Source: Rotaria macrura (taxonomy: Eukaryota; Rotifera; Eurotatoria; Philodinida; Philodinidae). Taken from it: a stretch of DNA of 64,000 nucleotides. The notes beneath the pieces were generated by a model. The model saw only the letters and a list, made by a program, of their open reading frames with translations. It was not told the DNA's origin and made no database searches. Shown here one piece after another: positions 39,301-52,330 of the stretch. The stretch lies in contig OENT01000592.1 in the NCBI GenBank assembly GCA_900239685.1, positions 1 through 64,000 of the forward strand, written 5' to 3'. Numbering within the stretch: the first letter of the stretch is position 1; every line of letters starts with the position of its first letter. A program made the position numbers and the translations under genes.

Positions 39301-42043
39301 AGTGTGCATGAAAGTGAACAAAAAGTCCTCGACAACACACATATGCAAGTCATACAAGGAAGCATAGGCTATGTGTCGCGATCATATGTGTTTTTTGTAA
39401 AAAAATTTTGAGATTATGCCATTCAAGGCGTTTTTCTTGCGATGTTTTTCAAGCATACCAAAATGCAATCATGACGCACATGACAAAAAAAAAGGTAAGT
39501 CGTCAGTGGAACACAAAATGTAAATAAAGAACTACTAATGTTCACACAAGATTTTTTAAAAGGTTCCTCCCGTCTATCGATCGAATCAACGAAGAAAAAA
39601 AAATTCCCATAACTTCGTTTCATAGTGACTGAATCAACACACTACTAAAGTTGAATAATAAAACATAAAAAAATAGACTGAATGACCTTGTGACATCAAT
39701 AATCGTCTTAAGTCAATTAAATCAAAGATTAAAAAAATTCGTGGTATGTCCTCATATCAAAATTAATTTTGAAAAATTCTTTATCTTACATTAGCAAATA
39801 TTCCATAGCCACGAATGCCCATAGCTAAATCTCGAATTTCTAATTCAGGTGAATCGATTTTATCCCGAAATTCTTTAATAAAATATTGAAATGTAATCAC
39901 AGCACGACGACGTTGTTCTGGTGTTTTAATGTTTGATTCTTTTAGTGCATTTGCAACCTGTATACAAACAAAAAAACATATAGATAAAGATAAAATAAAA
40001 TAAAATGTTTCTATGAAAATATTAATTACACCGAGCAAAAATGTATCATAAGCACGTTGAGCTATTTTTTTCACATCATAATTATCGTGTGCATTCCATG
40101 CACGCAAACAACGAAGTATGTCCGGATAATCATCATAAAGATATTCAGTAAATAAAGTTGAATGTTGAGCAAATAATTCAAGACCAGCTTGAAGTAGAAA
40201 CAGAAAGAGAAACTATTTTCTTCTTATATTGCTAATAAAAAAAAATTCTCTTTTACCTTTAACTAGTGCATATCGATTTAAATTCGTTTGATCTTGTGTT
40301 TGTATAGCACGTGATGCATAAATATAGACACGTTTTAAATCAGATTCACAGCGTATTTGTTCTTCTTTAATACGTTTCTCATCTTCTTTGGTTTTATTTC
40401 GAGTTAATGTTGTTTGTTGAACTAACAACATAGTCAATGGATTATGGACTAACTCGGAGAGATTTATTTCAATTTTACCTGGAATTGATGATGGAACAAA
40501 ATTAGACAGATAATAAATCAAGCCTTCCATAGCACCAGCAGCTATTAACATTTCAAATTTCACAGAATCTCGAACCAACTAAATATAAATAGATCAATGA
40601 TAAAAATAAACGAAATCAAATCATTCTGTAAATGATATATATCTCGAACGTTTCCACATATTTAGAACAACACAGCGTGTTTATCAATGCCCATAATTTG
40701 TAATCTATTCTAATTATTGATGATGAACTCTCTTCAAATGTAACAATCCATATAATGAATGACAACACTCACCTTTCACTAATATACTCAACGAAATATT
40801 ATACTTAACAATCAAAAATTAGTTTCCTTCTATAATTTCACTTAGATGTGAAAACCTTCTCTCTATAATTCCGCTTTGCTCAAATTATCATGGATCGATC
40901 GCAAGCAACCAGATCTTTTTCCAGATAGATAGAATGAAAATTTTCATTTCAAATGCTAATCAGGAATAGAGTTTCACAGATGGAAGACGTGAGATAAATG
41001 TATCTGAAGTTAGTGAATGTTGCAGAAGAACTTCTGCAATTGTAACATGTCTACACTAGAGACTTGAATTTCGATTGAAAAATGATTTCATTGTTCGTGA
41101 CATCCCTTCATCGTATGACATACATATTGCTACCGACTAATAAAGAATCGAGTACATACATGTTCATGTAAATACTTTAAATATTGTCCAAGTAAGAGTG
41201 GATCTGAATATTTACGCATATGTTCAGGAAAAAATTTACATAGTAAACCCAAAAATGCCAACGAAAGTCCTTTGACTAAAACATAAAAGAAAGAAGCACC
41301 CAATCAAGAAATTCTGCTATGTTAATTAACATGATTGATTTACTTGTTGCTGTTGTTTTTGAACTTTGTAATCCGATTTGATCGAGAAATGTTGTAGCCA
41401 TTTTATCAATTTCGCTTTCCATATCAGGAAAACCGGCAGTTAATTCCATTAGCTTAAAACGAAAAACACCAGAGAAGATTTATATAATTGGAAGTAAAAT
41501 AGTTTACTTGTGACAAAACAGGAAATATTGCTGCGCGTACATCCGATGCACTATCGACGTTGAATATTATTAAAAGAACTGTTTTAAGTTCAACAGCATA
41601 TGCTAGAATTTTGTTTGATGCAGTTTCAACAAAGAATTTTAGAAATTGTAAAATTTCCATTTTTGTTTTTTTCAACTAATAAAAAAACGTCAAGGTAAAT
41701 CGAATTAAATTCATTTGTAACATCAAAATCATGTCATTTCAAACTTCAATTTTTGAGCTTGCACGTCGAAGAAATGTCAAAATATTTCTTTGTCCAGCAA
41801 ATAATGCCGATAAACACATGGCTGTAAGAGTATTCAAAAAATTGAATTACATTACATACTAGATATATATTTGTTTCTACCTGTTTGCATTGATGATGGT
41901 TGTTCGGAATAAGCTTGAGCAAGATCACCGATGAGTACTGAACATTGTTCATCAACATCAGGAATTTCACGTAATCGATCAAGATTATCATGTAATTCTA
42001 TTATGTAATTGTCGAAGTTCGATGTTGCAGATGCGTCAGTCAT
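12317..42043 (-). CDS. PRKDC: DNA-dependent protein kinase catalytic subunit (DNA-PKcs), complete
   Basis: DNA-PKcs is the PI3K-like nuclear kinase that holds and phosphorylates Ku-bound DNA ends in non-homologous end joining. I could join 47 GT-AG exons without a phase break to 4,433 residues (human about 4,130). Exons, 5' to 3': 42043-41881, 41821-41745, 41675-41508, 41452-41344, 41275-41160, 40578-40257, 40187-40030, 39957-39790, 37859-37674, 37617-37449, 37383-37067, 37010-36907, 35582-35499, 35437-35362, 35294-35061, 34974-34818, 34365-34247, 33468-33273, 33207-33071, 33007-32939, 32877-32770, 32709-32483, 32409-32315, 32255-32153, 32090-31966, 31904-31835, 31768-31575, 30857-30710, 30641-30440, 30373-30279, 30207-30012, 29958-29848, 29067-27604, 26100-24764, 24702-24553, 23618-22600, 20923-19766, 19102-18765, 17275-16622, 16239-15884, 15104-14149, 14095-13669, 13201-13129, 13069-12881, 12812-12773, 12716-12620, 12557-12317. 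Collinear landmarks: [58 protein letters not shown]-type linker, [19 protein letters not shown]. Kinase: GEDIRQDQR (about 4038), GDRHQSN (4215-4221), GIDFG (4233-4237). FATC end: [20 protein letters not shown]. An in-frame ATG 111 bp upstream (42154) is the alternative start. Confidence 0.97.
17490..18050. repeat. Fold-back pair of diverged repeats with tRNA-promoter-like boxes
   Basis: Two arms of about 250 bp face each other around a centre near 17760. Matching blocks include ccaacgatAaC at about 17690 against its complement at about 17812, the cattagatagt/ttagatagtcc block, the agaaaaata and ttgaatgagt blocks, and gaagtgag near the outer ends. The arms differ by many substitutions and small gaps. 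Read outward from the centre, the left arm carries tagccacagtgaaac followed 30 bp later by gggctcgaatc. The right arm carries ctaactcatagtgaaac followed by gggtgcgactcc. These resemble RNA polymerase III boxes A and B, so each arm may be an old tRNA-derived SINE-like copy. A fold-back DNA transposon is the alternative. The pair lies in a PRKDC intron. Confidence 0.6.
21260..21396. repeat. Imperfect inverted repeat, 32-bp arms
   Basis: The arm at 21260-21291 is the near complement of 21365-21396 (about 26 of 32 positions), with a 73-bp spacer. The shared core is tttgtctactactt. It lies in the 1.7-kb PRKDC intron 20924-22599. It could be the remains of a small TIR element. No target duplication is obvious. 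Confidence 0.5.
23931..23949. repeat. GT dinucleotide microsatellite
   Basis: Nine and a half GT units in a row lie inside a 0.9-kb PRKDC intron. Short TA tracts of the same kind occur near 15128, 44540, 56032 and 57898. Confidence 0.9.
31419..31444. repeat. Perfect 11-bp hairpin with TTTT loop
   Basis: The sequence ctccgatgtac is followed by tttt and then by its exact complement gtacatcggag. It lies in the PRKDC intron 30858-31574. It is not followed by a T-run that would suggest a bacterial terminator, and the host is eukaryotic, so it is only noted as a structure. Confidence 0.7.
36214..36635. mobile_element. MITE-like palindromic element with 135-bp perfect terminal inverted repeats
   Basis: The arms 36214-36348 and 36501-36635 appear to be exact complements over 135 bp. 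The 152-bp centre is unrelated to them and ends in a single N at 36500, directly against the right arm. The likely element ends are AGGTGCCGC and GCGGCACCT, each flanked by TATA, which fits insertion at TA or TATA with duplication. The open frames that cross the arms are mirror images and do not code for a transposase. A non-autonomous DNA transposon (MITE or fold-back type) is the best reading. A false join of two strands of one sequence at the N is the alternative. It sits in the PRKDC intron 35583-36906. Confidence 0.75.
36500..36500. other. Single undetermined base (N)
   Basis: This is the only N in the window. It abuts the inner end of the right arm of the perfect inverted repeat, where a hairpin would stall a polymerase or an assembler would join contigs. 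The local sequence should be treated as uncertain. Confidence 0.95.
38858..39080. mobile_element. Short TIR element, MITE-like
   Basis: The left arm (about 38858-38900) contains atttggagatgccagcactt, and the right arm (about 39037-39080) contains the complement of atttggagacgccagcactt. The arms match over roughly 40 bp with a few differences and one- to two-base gaps. The centre of about 135 bp is more GC-rich than its surroundings (gcgggggtggcgg) and contains smaller self-complementary pieces. There is no coding frame. It lies in the longest PRKDC intron (37860-39789). Superfamily unknown. Confidence 0.6.
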
Positions 42044-42306
42044 CTTTGAAAGTGACTTGAGACTAGAATTTTTAAAAAAAGCCTTACTTCGAATTGCCCG
42101 CAAATGAACAAAGGCCCTCTGTAGGAACGAATAAGAAAAATATGTTACTGACATCTTTCATTTTGATTGAAAAAGGAAACGGTTTCTTTTTTTTTGGAGG
42201 ACATAACTAAGAAAAGAAATTCTATTCTGTATGAATAATGTCCAAGCACATTTATGAAAGGGATTTATTTTAAGTTTGACAAAACAGAAACGTCAGAAAT
42301 ATCCGA
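42044..42306. promoter_or_regulatory. Bidirectional promoter region PRKDC/CEP104
   Basis: Only 263 bp separate the start codons of two divergent genes, so both promoters and 5' untranslated ends must share this piece. It contains a T-tract (tttcttttttttt near 42183) and no clear TATA box. If the upstream in-frame ATG of PRKDC at 42154 were used, the gap would shrink to 152 bp. Confidence 0.6.
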
Positions 42307-45300
42307 ATGCCAAGAAAAATTCATTTTCAAATAGTTCACTCGTCAAGTTCGGATGACCAACATCCAGCTAGTGAATTAAATCATCATGGGCCATTAGTGA
42401 GTGGTTGGCAAAGTTCCCGATTTAGTTCATATCCACAAGAACTTATTATGCATTTTGAAAATTATGTACGACTTCGACGTATACAATTACTTTCTCATCA
42501 ATATCTAATTGGTAGAATAATCTGAAGAATTGTGGAACAAATGTTATTGGATAAATTACGTTTATATTGTTTTTTTTTCTAGCATCAAAAATTGAATTTT
42601 TTATTGGAGATTGTACAACGGATGAAAGTATAACTGTTGAAAACGCACGTTACACTCGTCTTGGGTAAGTACCATTAAATTTAGAGACTTTTTTTGAGAC
42701 TTTATTTTTGAGTACGAGCAAAAACAAACGACATTTTTACTTTTGTCTGAAAGATACATCGAATTATCCAGCAATGAACGAACAGATTTTAAAGCTCGAG
42801 AACTTAAATCAATTCATATTGATGCTGAAGGAGTATTTCTAAAATTAGTTATACATAAAAATTATGTCAATCGATCAAATGTGTACAATCAAGTAATAAT
42901 CTATTTGTCGAAAATTTATTTTAAACAATACACGAAGCATATTTCTTCCTAGGTAAGCATTGTTGCAATCAATTTACTCGGTGATGATATTGATAAAGTA
43001 ACAAGTGATTCGTTTTTTCATTGAATCAAATCTCATCGGTGTATTCTTTTCAGCCACATGAGAATAGTGAAAATCAGTCAGATGTGATGCCCAACAGGTA
43101 GAGAATTATCGACTTAACGTTTTTGAATTTATTCTAAACGTAATCGTTGATTTTCTTTGTATTCCATGTTATTATTCAGTTCAAGATCAGATCAAATCTC
43201 AATTATAGATGATCTTGCATTTGCCATGTATCAAGATCCTGAAATAGCTGCCATTATAAAAAATTTAGATCGTAAAAAACAAGAATGTGTTCAGGGTGAA
43301 TAGATGGCGTTTTGTTCATTGTATGAAATTTTTTATTATTGTTTTTTGATTTGAAATTCCAGAGGAAAGATTTGATCAAGCTCGAAAATTTAAACAAGCC
43401 ATTCAAGAATTAATCAAAGTATGGCAACAGAAATCTATTCTCATAGATGATTCTCATGGAAATTATTTTCATAAAAAATAATAACATCCATTTAGATCGG
43501 TGAACGTCTTGCTCGTTATGAAGTTGAAAAACGACAAGCTATTGAAGTATGTTACAAATCTTTGTCAATTTCATATTAATACGAAACCATAGAAGCGACA
43601 ACAGATTTTCCTTTGTTTATTCAATCAATTTTGTTATGAAAAGCTTGAAAACTACAGGAAAATTTTATTCTTCTGTGTTCTTAGAGTGAAGATTATGAAA
43701 CTGCACAATCGAAAAAAGATAAAATGGAACTTTATCGTACTGAAACATATAAACAACTTCAAGTACTTAATTTACTCGATGTTGTTTTTGTAAGTAAAAG
43801 AAAAAAACACGCAATTGTTTTCTTATTCTACAGATAATTCATTGTTATGAATTAATATCTATCATATGCATCATAGGAAGGTGGTGAAGGCACTGAATTT
43901 CTAAAACGTTTACAGGAAATTGAAAATAATGAACAACTACAAGATAATTTTAATCAAGAGGTAGACATAATTGAATGTATTTTTTAACACGTATAAAATG
44001 TATGTACACTTACATGCATGATGAGTGTATCAGAATAAATAATCTACGTAGTATTATCGTTACATATCTTGGCCAAGGTTTATGGCAAAGTGCTTAACAT
44101 TACATTTTCATATTTAATAGGATTTATGATTTCACTTTCTGATTTTGAATAAGTCATTTATTTCTTTTGAAATTCGAATAGAGACAGCAAAAGAACAATT
44201 AAAATTTATCAATATTGTGTGCGCACATCATGAGTTGTTCGTGTAATTTTCATAAGTAAAACGTTTTATTTACAGATAGATCGAAAGATTTATAGAAAAT
44301 TTTCTGTTTGTATTTTGATTTGAATAGCTTGATAAGCAAATACGATTATCTCCGTATGTTTAATTTCATTCAACATATCTATGAGAACAATGATTAGAAC
44401 TAGGTTTCAGATAAATCTTGTTAGACTGTTGTTAGTAGTACAAATAACCATCGCGTCAATCGAATATGAAGTAAAACGACAAATATTATTTTGAAGAGAT
44501 TCATCGCGAGTTCTATGAACTTATTTGTTTCTCCTTGATATATATATATATAGATTTTAATGAACATTTTCCTTCATGATGGGATGAAAAATGTTCAGAT
44601 AATTTGTGTATCTGTTGCATCTATTTAACTACCGTCAGCAATTCTTTTTCGTTTTCGTCCATTTAAAATTCCAATGACATCGGCTCAATAAAACTATTTC
44701 TTATTTTTGAAATTGATTCACAATGATTTTAATCGTAAGCCTTTTACATAAAAAAGGATTTCATCATGTCGATAGACCTTGACCGGAATGTTGAGAAAAT
44801 ACTTCGATCAATATTTATTCTTGCTCACGTGTTGTAAATTGCTTGTATTGCACTTGCACATTTCGTTACTATATCATCAAAATTATTAATTTAATCAACA
44901 ACACTTCTGCGCTTGTCTAGCTTAGTTTAACAAAAAACAAGAATTAAACTAAAACCTACAAGAAACTAATTCAATTTCATATTTTATTTTATTTTATTTT
45001 ATTTTTCTGTTTTAGTCTCCTCGTCCATTAAGACAACAAACTCATGGTAATTAATTTACATTCGACAATCTAGTTATGATTGATTATTTTCTTTAAGGAC
45101 GTACACGTAATCATGTTCAAACTCATCGTTCACCAGAGTCCACGGTTTCCTATGGCGCACCACCAACATTGCAAGAAGCATCAGTATCACCATTACCAAA
45201 TATTATCAATGCAACAGATCGAGCAAGTATAGTTGTAACTGGAGGGGTTGGTGGTGGGGGTGGTGGTGGCGGTGGTGGTGGTTATACATCACCCGATTTT

Positions 45301-48300
45301 CCGAAACCACGTACTCCCTATGAAGATAAAGTTATTCCAACACTACGAAACCGAAATCGTGTTGATATGGGAAATGTACAAAATTCTTTGATGATCAGTG
45401 CCGATGCTGGTGGATTGAGTAATGAAGAAACAGAAAGTTTATATGGTGGAGCAAACACAACACTAAATGATGATGCAACAGCAGAGTTAAATCAAGCAGA
45501 AATGATTGAAGCGAATCAAATGATGGCTGTGTTTGATAGACAACTAGTAAGGATGGATAGAGATGCCATAAAATGAACTGTTTCATCAGATTACACGAGT
45601 TAATATAGCATCATAGTTGTACATTACAAACATTATGAATCAGCATACACCTTAGACATGAGATCTGTAAGTAATGAAGACGTCGTTTCTATCTAACTGA
45701 TGACTGGTAGAACAAGAATTTCAGATTAGATTGGCTCAACGGTCTGCTATTTTGCTTCTTATTTTCTTTTTCTCACGGTTTCTTTTATTTTATTTGACAA
45801 ATTAAGTACATTTGCCAGAATTCTCACCTGACGAAGAGTCAATGAGTTTTTTACTTGGGTACTTAGTTTTTCTCCCTAAATATAGGGCAGATCGTATTCC
45901 TTCTGGTACTAAGTTAAAAAATTGAAATAAGAGCAAAAAACAGCAAATTTTTCATTTCCTAAAATAAATATCATTGAGAAAAACTATAAATAGTGCATCA
46001 ACGAAAGAATACTATGCTAGTATGAAAGAAATTTACCACTGTGGATATCTCTAGTCGAAATTCGTAAGTGGACGCGGTACATGTTTCCAGTCACAATTTA
46101 AACTGCTCGTAGCAAAATAATAGTTTAATTGGATTTGAAAGCTCCTCGAGAGATACTCATGGATATTACTTCTTTTAAGTCTTCTCGACATTCACTCTCA
46201 TGTCAGATATCAGGTCGAAAACGTAGACAGATACAATCGTCGTTCCAAAAACAAAACTATGTAGAATATTTTATTCTTTCATTTTCACAGATTGCTAAGC
46301 TCTATCATCGGAATCATGCTCGACGTGAAGAAGCTTTGGATGAAATCTATCAAATATTGAATTCTTTCGCTGGTGATCCCGAAGATGCTCGTGCACATTT
46401 ACGTGCCGGTAGTTTTGTTGTAGCACGAATGTTTCGCGTTGATGTTCTTGCAACATTTTCACAATCACTTAAAATATTCCATTTACTAATGAACGATTAT
46501 GTTCGACGACATGCAATACAAAAACAAGATATTATTGCTAGTTTGGAACGTGTTTTACCCGTTTTATTACAACGCACAGGTGATTCAAATGCTCGTTTAA
46601 GACAACGAGCACAAGAAACTATTATTGAATCGGCATCTTATCCTGAATTAAAACCTTTACATGTAATAACACATTATTGTGTATCCCCATTCAATAAAAC
46701 ATGTGCACCACGATTAGCCATAAGTCGATGTGAACTCGTTGAAGAATTAATGAAAATACTCGATGTTAAGACAGGTGAAAATGGTTTAACTGTTGATAAT
46801 GTTAGTAAATTTTGTGCACAAGCTCTCGAACATAATGGTAATGTCTTTTCCATTTTTCTTTCTTCGTTTGAATTCATGATGCCATTATTTTCTTTTTGTC
46901 TATTACTTTAGCCGGTGAAGTACGAGAATTGGCTATTAAACTGTTACTGAGTTTATATAAAGTAGATTCAACGAATTTCGATTGTTGTCTTTTTTGTTTT
47001 ATATCAAATTGTTCATTGAATTATGTAGACACATGGCTCAATCGTAAAACGCTATCTACCGCCTGATAATGATCAAACACGACGAATTAAAAAATATCGT
47101 GATATATTCGATGCGTTTGATCGAATGGATGGACGATCTGTTAAAGGAGATGAAAAAGTATTACTTAACGATGAATAACAAAATACAAAAACAAGAAACA
47201 AACGGAATATCATAAATATGCTTTTTTCTTCTTAGGCATCAACCATTGATTCATCTGAAAGTGGAAGAAAACCAGGTGGAACATCGGATGCAGGGAAACG
47301 AGACGTTTTAAAACAACAACACACAGCTAGAGAACAACAAAAATCAGTAACATAAAAAAAAACTTTCTTGTTATTCGGCATAGAAAAGCAAAAATTTCAT
47401 GTTTTCATTGATTTAGTTCGATGCAAAAGCATCCACCGGTAAATCTCGAACACCAACACGATTCGATAGAAAAACACCAACGACTAGCGTGGCTGATGAA
47501 TCTGAATTTACTCCAGAGAAGTATGTATCACTAAAGAATTAGCAAAATACAACACGATTGAGACAATAACTTTGATAGTAAGTTATGAAAGATCGTTTCA
47601 CTGTTCTTCATAAATGGTTTTATCAATGTGCCAGTATTCCTGAACTATAAATATTCACTATCAAGATATTTGAAGATTGACATATATATATAGTTGATTT
47701 CATTAATTGATGTTCGAATCCGGATTAATCAAGAATACAACTAGATCCAGATTCAGTATACATATGCTCAAATATTTGTTCTCCACATTGATTGATCCAT
47801 AAAATCAAACAGTATTCTATTTAAATTGTTTTTAGTACATCGTTATTTTTAACTACGACAAACTAAATGAGGAATACGATTTCCATGAACCGAATACTAA
47901 AGAGAGTTTTCATTGATTAGAGTTACATATCTAAAGATAGATAAACATTTCCATGGAAATGAGCAAACGCAAACTAATAATCGGTCCTTTTTGTGACTAT
48001 GACGTTGTTTCACCATCAAATATCGATTTTACATTGCATAAAATATCAGTTGAAAATAGGAAACGATACGTTCATTATCGTATACGATCTAGTAATTTAT
48101 TTTTAAGTAAAAAACCTAGATCATTCGAAGTTTAAAATGCAAGAATAACTTTTTTCTATTGTTTTCTATAATATCCTAAACATATTTTCGTGTAGTACAT
48201 GTATTTTCTGTGGTGAACAAAGTGAAGATTTCGTACGTGATGGTCTTGAACAACACTATTGGGCCAATTGTCCCATGTTAAGAAGATGTCAAGAATGCAA

Positions 48301-48830
48301 TCAAGTTTGTATTTGCAATCTATTACCTTGTTTTCGTTATTTTGGTTTAAATTTTCATTGTTTTCTTTGAAGGTAGTAGAAATAGGCATTTATATCGAAC
48401 ATTTATTACGTGAATGTGAAAAGAAAGGCAAATATCAACAATGCCCTCGATGTACAGAAGCAGTTGGAACTGATTTTGATGCTCATGTTAAACTTAAAGA
48501 ATGCCATGAAATGAAACCAAATACGAGTCGTTGTCCATTGTGTCATATGAATATACCCGACGGTGATAAACCATGGCGTGATCATTTAATGGGGGTGGAT
48601 GGGTGTGTTAAAAATCCTCGACGTATACAAGCATTAAAAAAGAGTAAATGAATATAGTCCGATGTTTATTTTCATGATAGAAATTTTCTCTTTTTCACTT
48701 TTAAGATAAATATTCTCAACAACAACAGCAACAACAACAGAAATCTGTTGTCGTTCCAACATCTCAAGTAAACGTTATGAAAAAAACAACGACCGGCGGA
48801 CAAAAGAAAGCAACAACAACAGTTAAATAA
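42307..48830 (+). CDS. CEP104: Centrosomal protein CEP104 (ciliary-tip TOG protein)
   Basis: CEP104 binds tubulin at centriole distal ends and ciliary tips and helps ciliary elongation. Twenty GT-AG exons join in phase to 950 residues (human 925): 42307-42511, 42583-42664, 42754-42892, 42953-42997, 43054-43097, 43180-43295, 43363-43418, 43496-43546, 43685-43789, 43877-43960, 45016-45046, 45098-45546, 46291-46837, 46912-46961, 47029-47157, 47236-47346, 47417-47520, 48196-48304, 48373-48643, 48706-48830. Order of domains: N-terminal jelly-roll (RIQLLSHQYLIASKIEFFIG, FKARELKSIHIDAEG), coiled coil (IGERLARYEVEKRQAIESED), a low-complexity linker with a glycine run, TOG domain (RTGDSNARLR, LTVDNVSKFCAQALEHNAGE, YLPPDND), zinc-finger array (CIFCGEQSEDF, HYWANCPM, CPRCTEAVG, CPLCHMNI, HLMGVDGC), and a Gln/Thr-rich tail. 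The family's EB-binding SxIP motif is not visible near the C-terminus. Introns 10, 12 and 17 (about 0.7-1.1 kb) hold nothing else. Confidence 0.95.
45241..45282 (+). repeat. Glycine-coding GGN run in CEP104 exon 12
   Basis: Fourteen codons in frame code for two Gly, one Val and eleven Gly, mostly GGT. It lies in the linker between the coiled coil and the TOG domain. Such runs often vary in length between alleles. Confidence 0.9.
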
Positions 48831-51800
48831 ATATGAATATAATTCTCACATAAACAATCTCATGATCGAAAGTTTCTTTTTCTTCTCGTGTGAGCTTGCG
48901 TTCTGTCTAAAATTATGCTGTATGTCTACATGTTCTTTTTATTCAAAATGACATCTATTCTGTATTTTTTAATCATTGATACCATCACACACCATCATGT
49001 ACTGTTTTCTTGTTTTTATGGTGACGATCGTTCTCATTCTGAACAACAATACTGAAATCTTGTTCTTTGTTTCTCGTCTACTATTTCTTTTTATTTTCTC
49101 GTGTTCTTTTAATGTTTTAAGGGCGAAGTTTTTTTTTTGTTTGAAAAATGAGTGCTCATTGTTATTATTTGGCATTTGGTGTACATATATACTTTAAAAT
49201 AATAAATGTATTATAGTTTGGGTTTATTTTGAATGATCTTGCAAGTATGGATACGTGTTAAAGAATCGAAAATCAAACAAGTACGCATTTACTTGCCAAC
49301 TCATGTCCGATCCATAGATATACGCATAAGATGAATGAATTATAGAAAAGATGAAATCTTTTAATTATTCTTTTGTTAAATTTACAGTTTTATAACCTGA
49401 AAATTTTCTTGCCTTCGTGTTTTTTTCTATTCATTACTGTCATCTTTTTTTTTCTAGCGGGTACTGACAAATGATTATGATAAGCAAGTCACGAATTGTC
49501 TATATGTAGATACCATTAATACGCATCAAATTAAATATATTTAAATATTCATTACGTACTGATTTTATTTTGGAAATGAGTACAAATTCAACATCGTATC
49601 CTCGTGGGATTTCTTCGACGTCATGAATTGAAATAGAATAGATTTGCGTTCAATTTGATCGATTAGCATAGTTAATTGCCCTGCCTACGTGATTCTACTT
49701 GTTCGATACAGTAGAATTGACAACACATGTAAGAACTCCTTCGATGAGAACATGTAAAATAAATTAGTTTCGACTCTTTCAATATGATGAAAGATAGACC
49801 GATGGATTTTATTTACGAATATGACTACGATCAAGTACGCAGGCTTTTTAAGAAAGATAATTGAATCCATTTATTCAGATTTTTTATAATCCAGATTTTT
49901 TTTTTGTAAAATTTTCCATGTACGACATTGTTTTTCAACCAATAGTTAGCAAAACATGATTTGCTACTTCAAAACAATTGACTTGAAAAAAAATTCTAAG
50001 AAATAAACATATTTTAGTGTGATGCAATGCATCAAAAAGACAATGTTTCTTAATGACTGTCAGTAGCGAAGAAATTTTGATTATTTTTTCAAAATCAATC
50101 TTTCTACGAAATTGGTAGGTCACAACGTTTTCATAAGTTCAAAGTACCCGCTAACTTTAGGAGAGATGACTCTCGCTAATCACATAGAGCATATATTATT
50201 ATGCGCTCTTATGAATAGCTTTTCCACATACATAAATTACTATTCTATCTTTGTCATTTGCTATTTATAATGTCAACTAAACATAGTTTATTTTTAACAA
50301 ATGAAAAATCTCACTGTTCAAATTATAGTTGAATTGGTAGTTAATTTAGTATATCTGACATGACCTACTATGTCTATTCTTTGGAAATGAATGATTGTAC
50401 ATCAATAATGAATAGTCATGTTTAAAAAAATTAGTACACTTTATACAGCAATTTATTATTACACTGAACCCAAAATGTATGTCTCAGTATTTGGTAGAAT
50501 ACGAATTGTTCAACTTCTTCTTAGCTGTTATTTTCCGAAAAATGTGCTTTGTATTACTTAAAACGTCTACACAACAGTGAATCTAACTTGTCACTTGAAG
50601 GATGACAAATACTACTTAGTAGCATGCAACATATTTCTACTGTTTAATTCTTATCACTTTTTTTTAATGTCAATCCCATAAACCATGTGAAGTAGTACTT
50701 TTGGATGTATTTCCTCGATTATATTTCCATTTTCTAATATTTAAAAATTTCTTCAACGACGATCATTACATCCTTTCGAATAAAATAAGTAATTGCGAAT
50801 TACGTAAAAGTTCCATTCGATATTTGAATACGAAGAAAACTTTACAGTTTACGTTTTATTTTCTCAAAATTTACAACTATCTAGTTTCATCCGTAATAAA
50901 CTGAAAATTAATATTATTCTGTGAACGAAACGATTGAAACCGAAAGATTATCATCATTATGAACAACGTTTAATCATTCTACATTTCATCATAGAACCTA
51001 CATGTCATAAGTTGCTATTCAAATTCGAATATAAATTTATTATCAAATGTATAATAAAACACAAAATACTCAAAGAATAACATGATTTCAATTGTATATC
51101 AAAGATTTGAAATCTACTAAATGGTCGATGAAACACATACACAAAATTTGTACACGATCATTATCAAAATGTCAGGTTTCATTCTTCATCATCTGTTTTC
51201 AGTTAGAAAACAACATTATAAATTGTAAGAAATGATTAGTTTCTTCGTCGGAAGGTTTACACATCTACCAAATAAAAACAATCATTGAAGATATTCTTCT
51301 TCAAAAACAATTCATCGAATCTACGATCGATCTACATGATACTAATGTTTGCATGAATACATGCCGATATGTTGTGCTTTACTTACGATTCAATCAATAT
51401 TATTTTTAGTTTTTTAAATAGAAACGATAGTAAAATTGATTTCTTAAAGAACATTTAAACCTTACAAAAGAAACATCATATGTAATGCATAAGAAACTGT
51501 GAAATATTCTACTCAATCTGAACTCGTCCAAAAAAAAATTAAACTTTCTGTACGACAACGTCAAGAATAATCTATGTTGATTTTGTTTTTCATGTTTCCT
51601 TTTTCACAACAGAAAAGATTAATTTTTATAATTATCAACTATGAGAAAGCCAGCTATAATCTTTCATTTAAAAATGAAATCCTTACAAAAACTTATTTTT
51701 AATAATCTGTACATAATTAGTTGTTGCTTCCATATTCATTAGTGATTGATGAAATGTTGGCCCGATGTAGTTTTTTTCACTTTTGTGTTTTTTGAATTTC

Positions 51801-52330
51801 TGATTAATTATGAAACTAGTAGACTTTTAATCGGAAGTTCAGTAGATACTAACTTGTCAAATTATTGGATTGTTTGTCATTGCATGAGACAAGAAATAAC
51901 CGTCATATACATTATTTTGAGGTAGTTATGTTTTTGATAGTTCATTAAACAATTCAAATCTACATTCTACTTTGTACTTAGAAAGTGTAGAAAACACTAT
52001 AATCATGGTTTTTAAGCTATTTGGCATATTTGCATATGATTGTAATTTTAACTATCCGATTCATGATATGAATTTTCCCATTTCATGTTTGTATCATATA
52101 TGAAACATCAAGAAAAGAAGTAAATTCTTTTTAATATCATGTCATGCACTCAATACGATCTTGATTTTGAAAAGTGAAGAGTCACAATAATTTGAATTGT
52201 ACTCATAATGGTAAAGCATGGAACTAAATTATTGTCTCTTCATTATAGATCTTTTAATTATCGAGTATATTTCGTTTTATTGATAAATGTTTTATGCACA
52301 AAACTAACCACAAAAGCGAACAAATATGAA
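48831..52330. other. AT-rich intergenic region CEP104-7TM gene
   Basis: This is 3.5 kb with no open frame longer than about 75 codons and no recognisable protein or RNA. An AATAAA string at 49201, about 370 bp past the CEP104 stop, is a candidate poly(A) signal. The right part must include the 3' end of the minus-strand receptor gene. No inverted or direct repeat of note was seen by eye. Confidence 0.55.

Larger units (their letters stand above)
13202..41159 (-). other. Long introns of PRKDC (over 300 bp)
   Basis: These intronic stretches contain no gene I can support: 13202-13668, 15105-15883, 16240-16621, 17276-18764 (holds the fold-back pair), 19103-19765, 20924-22599 (holds a 32-bp inverted repeat), 23619-24552 (holds a GT microsatellite), 26101-27603, 29068-29847, 30858-31574 (holds a short hairpin), 33469-34246, 34366-34817, 35583-36906 (holds the palindromic element), 37860-39789 (holds the second TIR element) and 40579-41159. 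The remaining introns are mostly 50-130 bp. Confidence 0.7.
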